DNA of 64,000 bases from Microlunatus panaciterrae (GTDB lineage: Bacteria > Actinomycetota > Actinomycetes > Propionibacteriales > Propionibacteriaceae), in NCBI RefSeq assembly GCF_016907535.1, contig NZ_JAFBCF010000001.1, positions 434,001-498,000 of the forward strand, in the 5' to 3' direction. How positions within the stretch are numbered: the stretch's first letter is position 1; each line of letters begins with the position of its first letter. Made by a program: the position numbers and the translations under genes. The notes beneath the pieces are model-generated. The model saw only the letters and a program-made list of their open reading frames with translations, was not told where the DNA came from and ran no database searches. This document shows positions 59,785-64,000 of this stretch, piece by piece.

Positions 59785-61430
59785 ACGGGTCGACGCCCGA
59801 CCCGGCCCGCCCGTTGGCCGAGTCACTGAGGGCACTCGAGAACGCCGCCCGCACTGCCGGCCTGCCCCTCGACCAGGCCCGCTCGGAGGGAGAGGCACTG
59901 GCCGCCACCGTGTCCGAGTCGTCCCGGCTGGCCTTCGTCGACTGGGGCCGGCAGACCGGACACACGACCAGCCAGGAGTTCTTCGACGCCGCCTCCCGCG
60001 GCCGCCGGTGGCGGGCCGCGCCGACCGTCCTGCTCGAGCAGCTGCGCGTGGCCGGCTCACCGCACACCGAGCTGTACGCTCGCGCCCTGGCCGGGGTCAG
60101 CGCCGCGGCCGGCAACCTCGGCGAACCGACAACCCGTGCTGTCGGCAACGCCGCTCTGGCGGCGTCGGCACAGCTCAATGCCGCCCGCACCTGGCGCCCC
60201 CCGCCGGTCGACCGGGCGGCGACCCCGGTGTCGGATCCGCTGCTGCCGACCAACCCCGTGCTGGCGGCCCTCAGGCTGACCCAGGACAACATCGCTGACC
60301 TGTCCCGGCTGGGTCTGGGCCATCTGCTCGAACCGCTGAACGGCGCGGCGCCACCGACGACGCTCCCCGACCAGCCGGCTCCGGGGCCGCAGCCCAACCC
60401 GGAGCAGCGGGAGGGCCCCGGCCAGCCCGGATCGTCGGCAGCCTCGGGCCCCACCCTGACGACCGGCGCAGCTGGCGCAGCCGGGAAGGCGGAGCCCGCC
60501 CGGCCGCTGGAGGAACTGCTGGCAGAGCTCGACTCCCTGATCGGCCTGCGGGACGTCAAGGCCGAGATCCACCGCCAGGTGGCGGTGCTGCGGGTCGAGG
60601 GGCTGCGCACCAAGGCGGGGCTCCGCTCGCCGACCATCACCCGGCACCTCATCTTCGTCGGCAACCCCGGCACCGGGAAGACCACCGTCGCCCGGCTGGT
60701 GGGCGGCATCTACCGGGCACTGGGCCTGCTGTCCAAGGGTCAGCTGATCGAGGTGGACAGGTCCGAGCTGGTGGCCGGCTACCTCGGGCAGACGGCCATG
60801 AAGACCGCCGACGTGGTCAAGTCGGCCGAAGGCGGGGTGCTCTTCATCGACGAGGCGTACAGCCTGGCCGGCGACCAGTACGGGCAGGAGGCGGTGGACA
60901 CCCTGGTCAAGGAGATGGAGGACAAGCGCGACGACCTGGTGCTGATCGTCGCCGGTTATCCCGACCCGATGGCCCTCTTCATCGCTCAGAACCCCGGGCT
61001 GTCCAGTCGGTTCCGGACGACGATCGAGTTCGACGACTACTCCGACCCGGAGCTGGTCGACATCTTCACCGCGATGGCCTCGGCCGCCGACTACGACGTC
61101 AGTCCCGACTGCCTGACCCGCTTCTCCTCGATCCTGGCGACGACACCCCGGGGCGGCACCTTCGGCAACGGCCGGTTCGCCCGCAACTGCCTGGAGGCAG
61201 CGATCGGCCACCACGCCTGGCGGCTGCGTGATGTGGCGGAGCCCACCCTCCGCCAACTGCGCGAGCTGTTGCCCGAGGACCTCGACCCCGACGAGCCCGC
61301 CCCCGAGGCCGGGGCCGGCGAGCCCATCACAGCGGCCGGACCTGCCGAGCCCACCAGAGCGGCCGGGTCCGTCGAGCCCATCACAGCGGCCGGATCGGCC
61401 GACCCGCCGGCACCGGAGGAGGCCCGATGA
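59781..61430 (+). CDS. CbbX/SpoVK-type AAA+ ATPase with long N-terminal extension
   Basis: 549 residues from GTG 59781. The AAA+ core, about 250-500, has Walker A GNPGTGKTT (294-302), Walker B VLFIDEAYSL (about 353-362), and NPGLSSRFRTTIEFDDY with the arginine finger, as in CbxX/CfxQ and ESX EccA ATPases. The first 240 residues are helical and then Pro/Gly-rich and specific to this context. The tail has imperfect EPITAAG repeats (about 515-545). A remodelling role on the neighbouring TelA or membrane protein is inferred. Confidence 0.9.
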   Translation: MNGSTPDPARPLAESLRALENAARTAGLPLDQARSEGEALAATVSESSRLAFVDWGRQTGHTTSQEFFDAASRGRRWRAAPTVLLEQLRVAGSPHTELYARALAGVSAAAGNLGEPTTRAVGNAALAASAQLNAARTWRPPPVDRAATPVSDPLLPTNPVLAALRLTQDNIADLSRLGLGHLLEPLNGAAPPTTLPDQPAPGPQPNPEQREGPGQPGSSAASGPTLTTGAAGAAGKAEPARPLEELLAELDSLIGLRDVKAEIHRQVAVLRVEGLRTKAGLRSPTITRHLIFVGNPGTGKTTVARLVGGIYRALGLLSKGQLIEVDRSELVAGYLGQTAMKTADVVKSAEGGVLFIDEAYSLAGDQYGQEAVDTLVKEMEDKRDDLVLIVAGYPDPMALFIAQNPGLSSRFRTTIEFDDYSDPELVDIFTAMASAADYDVSPDCLTRFSSILATTPRGGTFGNGRFARNCLEAAIGHHAWRLRDVAEPTLRQLRELLPEDLDPDEPAPEAGAGEPITAAGPAEPTRAAGSVEPITAAGSADPPAPEEAR

Positions 61431-62767
61431 GTTCATCCCAGCCGGCCGCAGCGCCGCCACCGCCGACCCCGGCAGCGGCACCGGCCGCGGCGACGTCGAC
61501 TTCGGCTCCGGTGACGGCCCGACCGGCCGCCGAGACCGCGCCTGCCGCGGCTGGCCCGGCAAAGCGCCGGGCCAGCACACCACAACGGCTCAGCCTGCTG
61601 GCAGCGATGCTGATCGCACTGTCACTGCTCTTCGCGGCGTTGAGCGCCTTCACTTTCGGCAACACCGCGAACGGGTTGAACCGCGCCAGGGACAACACCG
61701 ACCAGCTGATCCGGGTGCAGAAGATCCAGACCAACCTGCTCGAGGCCGATGCCACCGCCACCAACGCCTTCCTGGTCGGCGGCCTGGAGCCGCCCGCCCA
61801 GCGTGCCACCTACGACCGGGCACTGTCTCAGACCAGTGCGTTGATCGCCGAGGCCGCCGAGGCCCAGCCGGCCGATGCCGACGCGCTGGCAGCCCTCAAT
61901 GACGAGGTGGTCGGCTACGCCGCTTCGATGGCGCAGGCCCGAGCCAACAACCGCCAGGGCTTCCCGGTCGGCGCCCAGTACCTGCGCAACGCCAGCGCAG
62001 AGCTGCGCAGCACGGCTTTGCCGATCCTGGACAACCTGGTCGTGGCCAACACCGAGCGTGCCGCGGATGAGATGAGCCCAGGCCTGGGCTACCTGTTCAT
62101 CCTGTCGGGGCTGCTCGCCCTCGGCGGTCTGCTCTTCACCCAGTACTGGGTGGCCCGGCGGTTCCGGCGCACCTTCAACCTCGGCCTGCTGGCGGCGACC
62201 GTGCTGGTACTGGCCACCCTGATCGCGGGCTCGGTCGCGCTGAATGGGCTGGGCCAGCGGCTCGACGCAATCCAACAGGGCTCGTTCAGCGACGTCCGGG
62301 ACGCGGCCAGCGCCAGGATCGAGGCCAACAACGCCAAGTCCAACGAGAGCCTCACGCTCATCGCCCGCGGGTCGGGCGCGGCCTTCGAGAAGGCCTGGGC
62401 CACAGCGGCGGCCCAGGTCGACAGCCGGCTCGCTGCCCTGCCGTCGAGCGGGCAGGATCTCCAGCCGCTCTGGCAGAGCTACCGGACCACCCACCAGCAG
62501 CTCCGCAAGCTCGATGACGGCGGCAGCTGGGACGCCGCCGTCCAGGTGGCGACCGGGACCGGCGCCAAGTCGTCCAATGCGACCTTCGGCAGCTTCAACA
62601 GTGCGGTAGCCGAGTTTCTGGCCTCAGCGAGCTCCGACACGTCGGCAGCGCTCGGTCGGCCACTGGTCGGGCTCTGGCTCGGCGCGGTGCTCGCCGCCCT
62701 GGCCGCGTTGGCCGCCGGCTGGTTGTCCTGGGTCGGGATCGGCACCAGGCTGAAGGAGTACCGATGA
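61427..62767 (+). CDS. GlnX-like four-helix membrane sensor
   Basis: 446 residues from the ATG overlapping the upstream stop. An Ala/Pro-rich cytoplasmic head (1-50), membrane helices at about 54-77, 220-243, 251-271 and 412-435, and two extracytoplasmic helical domains (80-215, 275-405) resembling four-helix-bundle receptor sensors. Length, layout and the following GlnH-like gene match GlnX (Rv0412c), which passes amino-acid signals to PknG. No enzymatic domain is present. Confidence 0.82.
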   Translation: MSSSQPAAAPPPPTPAAAPAAATSTSAPVTARPAAETAPAAAGPAKRRASTPQRLSLLAAMLIALSLLFAALSAFTFGNTANGLNRARDNTDQLIRVQKIQTNLLEADATATNAFLVGGLEPPAQRATYDRALSQTSALIAEAAEAQPADADALAALNDEVVGYAASMAQARANNRQGFPVGAQYLRNASAELRSTALPILDNLVVANTERAADEMSPGLGYLFILSGLLALGGLLFTQYWVARRFRRTFNLGLLAATVLVLATLIAGSVALNGLGQRLDAIQQGSFSDVRDAASARIEANNAKSNESLTLIARGSGAAFEKAWATAAAQVDSRLAALPSSGQDLQPLWQSYRTTHQQLRKLDDGGSWDAAVQVATGTGAKSSNATFGSFNSAVAEFLASASSDTSAALGRPLVGLWLGAVLAALAALAAGWLSWVGIGTRLKEYR

Positions 62768-63750
62768 CCACTGGCCGATCGAGCCGACTGCGCCGGTTGC
62801 TCAGCGGCACCGTCCTGCTGGCAGCTCTGCTGAGCGGCTGCAGCGCCGGCTACGCCCCGACCCCGATCCCGAGGCCAACGCCCAGCAGCGAAGCGCCCTC
62901 GGGCGGTGGCGGTCAGGCACCGGTCAAGTGCAGCAACCCGCTCGTCTCATACCGGCCGGAGGGCACTCTGCCTGCACCCGGCAAGATGCCGGCCGGCTCG
63001 ACCATGCGCAAGATCCAACAGCGGGGACGGCTGATCGCCGGGGTCTCGGCCGACACGTACCTGCTCGGCTCACGGAACCCTCTCTCCGGCCGGATCGAGG
63101 GCTTCGACATCGACCTGGTGAAGGCCGTCGCCAAGGCGATCTTCGGGGACGAGAACGCCTATGAGCTGAAGGTGATCACGGCAGCCCAGCGGATCGGTGC
63201 GCTGCAGGACGGAACCGTGGACATCGTCGCCCGCAATATGACGATCAACTGCGACCGCTGGACCCAGATCGCCTTCTCCACCGAGTACTACCGGTCCGGT
63301 CAGAAGTTCCTGGTTCGCAGGGGATCCAAGGCCAAGTCGATCACCGACCTGTCCGGGCAGAAGGTCTGCGCGCCCAAGGGCACATCCAGTATGGACAACC
63401 TGATCAAGCTCGCCCCCAAGGCCATCCCGGTCGGCGCCGACACCCACACCGGCTGCCTGGTGATGTTCCAGCAGGGTGACGTGACGGCCATCACCGGGGA
63501 TGACACGGTGCTGGCCGGGCTGGCTGCGCAGGACCCGTACGCCGAGGTGCCCGCTCAGAAGGCGTTCACCGCGGAGCCGTACGGGATCGGCGTCAACAAG
63601 GAGCAGGTCGACCTGGTCCGCTTCATCAACCAGGTGCTGGAGCGGATGCGCACCGACGGCGAGTGGACCAGGATCTACAACACCTGGCTGAGCGGGCCGC
63701 TGGGCAAGGCGCCGAAGCCGCCCGCGGCGCAGTACGGTCGCACCCCATGA
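62764..63750 (+). CDS. GlnH-like amino-acid-binding lipoprotein
   Basis: 328 residues, the same length as Rv0411c GlnH. Signal peptide with lipobox LLSGC (Cys26), then a family 3 solute-binding domain (IEGFDIDLVKAVAKAIFG, DIVARNMTINCDRWTQIAFS, KVCAPKGTSSMDNL, YGIGVNKEQVDLVRFIN). It should bind Asp/Glu/Gln-type amino acids outside the membrane. No ABC permease or ATPase follows, which suits a sensor rather than a transporter. It overlaps both neighbours by 4 bp. Confidence 0.9.
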   Translation: MTTGRSSRLRRLLSGTVLLAALLSGCSAGYAPTPIPRPTPSSEAPSGGGGQAPVKCSNPLVSYRPEGTLPAPGKMPAGSTMRKIQQRGRLIAGVSADTYLLGSRNPLSGRIEGFDIDLVKAVAKAIFGDENAYELKVITAAQRIGALQDGTVDIVARNMTINCDRWTQIAFSTEYYRSGQKFLVRRGSKAKSITDLSGQKVCAPKGTSSMDNLIKLAPKAIPVGADTHTGCLVMFQQGDVTAITGDDTVLAGLAAQDPYAEVPAQKAFTAEPYGIGVNKEQVDLVRFINQVLERMRTDGEWTRIYNTWLSGPLGKAPKPPAAQYGRTP

Positions 63751-64000
63751 CGATTCCCGGGGTCCCACCCAGCAGCTCCGGCGTGGCCGGCACTGTCGCC
63801 CCCGCGGCCCCCGGGCGGCTCGGCGTCGCTGTCGAACCACGCGCCGCGCTGGAGTACCTCGACGCGCTCGGGCGGTGGCGAGACGACCGGCGGCGCGAGC
63901 TGGACCAGCTCGACCGGGCGGCGCTGCAGTCGGATCAGAAGGACGCCCTCACCCACGACCTGATGCTGTCCCTGGCGTTGTGGAAGGCGGTGAGTGACCG
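63747..64000 (+). CDS. Unknown helical protein, 3' partial
   Basis: ATG 63747 overlaps the upstream TGA, and the frame stays open for 84 codons to the window edge. After an Ala/Pro-rich start, the visible part is charged and helical (ALEYLDALGRWRDDRRREL, LDRAALQSDQKDALTHDL). It lacks the rubredoxin-type cysteines of PknG N-termini, so it is not an ordinary PknG start; pknG may follow outside the window. The coupling makes it a member of the telA-glnH operon. Confidence 0.6.
   Translation, partial: MTIPGVPPSSSGVAGTVAPAAPGRLGVAVEPRAALEYLDALGRWRDDRRRELDQLDRAALQSDQKDALTHDLMLSLALWKAVSD

Noticed and set aside
63747-64000. Start of pknG
   Set aside because: The visible N-terminus lacks the paired cysteines of the PknG rubredoxin domain and looks like a different helical protein.

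Overview
The window is about 70% GC, almost fully coding, with many GTG/TTG starts, 4-bp ATGA/GTGA overlaps between genes and strongly GC-biased third codon positions. Together with WhiB7, mycoredoxin, AdnAB, an Eis-like acetyltransferase, DUF5679, a PPA1309-type protein and the dispersed CCCTGAGCCTGTCGAAGGG repeat, this indicates a chromosomal segment of an actinobacterium. The Propionibacteriaceae (Microlunatus-like) are the best guess. I see no rRNA, tRNA, prophage, IS element or CRISPR array.

Layout. 1-6.2 kb: a large protein of unknown function (5' partial), an Eis-like acetyltransferase, a lipoprotein phosphoesterase, then a nickel/cobalt permease divergent from a Fur-family (Nur-like) regulator with a perfect inverted-repeat operator between them. 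6.2-7.0 kb: a non-coding block made of two repeat families and a strong G-quadruplex motif. 7.0-11.7 kb: Mug-type DNA glycosylase, uracil permease and an M16 peptidase pair. 11.7-19.1 kb: UPF0182, PPA1309-like, Lon-like PDZ protease, MoaE, zincin-like DUF2342 and Nudix. 19.1-23.4 kb: GH13 alpha-glucosidase divergent from a ROK regulator, a DUF2064-like protein and a YgjP metallopeptidase. 23.4-24.3 kb: an intergenic region with a 16-bp tandem repeat, DnaA boxes and a promoter-preceded long inverted repeat, then the small DUF5679 gene. 24.3-30.2 kb: ThiF-like protein, ABC1 kinase, zinc-ribbon protein, whiB7 with an elaborate leader, and uvrD2. 30.2-30.7 kb: a 14-copy 19-bp tandem array. 30.7-39.8 kb: mycoredoxin and a complete recC-recB-recD operon. 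39.8-54 kb (minus strand): pirin, serB, nitrilase-type amidase, PQQ-propeller protein, polytopic membrane protein, adnA, adnB, nudC. 54-57.8 kb: ATL protein, cold-shock protein, MoeZ, standalone LigD polymerase domain, TetR. 57.9-64 kb: one tight operon telA / XpaC-like / CbbX-type AAA+ / GlnX-like / GlnH-like / an unknown gene cut by the window edge.

Context. The order UPF0182, PDZ protease, zincin, ThiF-like, ABC1 kinase, whiB7, uvrD2, mycoredoxin, nudC, adnB-adnA, ATL, moeZ follows the Mycobacterium tuberculosis Rv3193c-Rv3206c neighbourhood. recCBD sits inside it between mycoredoxin and nudC, so both actinobacterial double-strand-break resection machines lie within 17 kb. With UvrD2, Mug, ATL, LigD polymerase and NudC nearby, the segment is rich in DNA-repair functions.

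Most noteworthy: the whiB7 leader (promoter, 99-codon upstream ORF, attenuator hairpin), the Nur-like operator, the promoter plus inverted repeat at 23.7 kb (candidate structured RNA), the repeat blocks at 6.2-6.9 and 30.3-30.6 kb, and the TelA-AAA+-GlnX-GlnH operon, the best candidate for an undescribed membrane nutrient-sensing or stress system.
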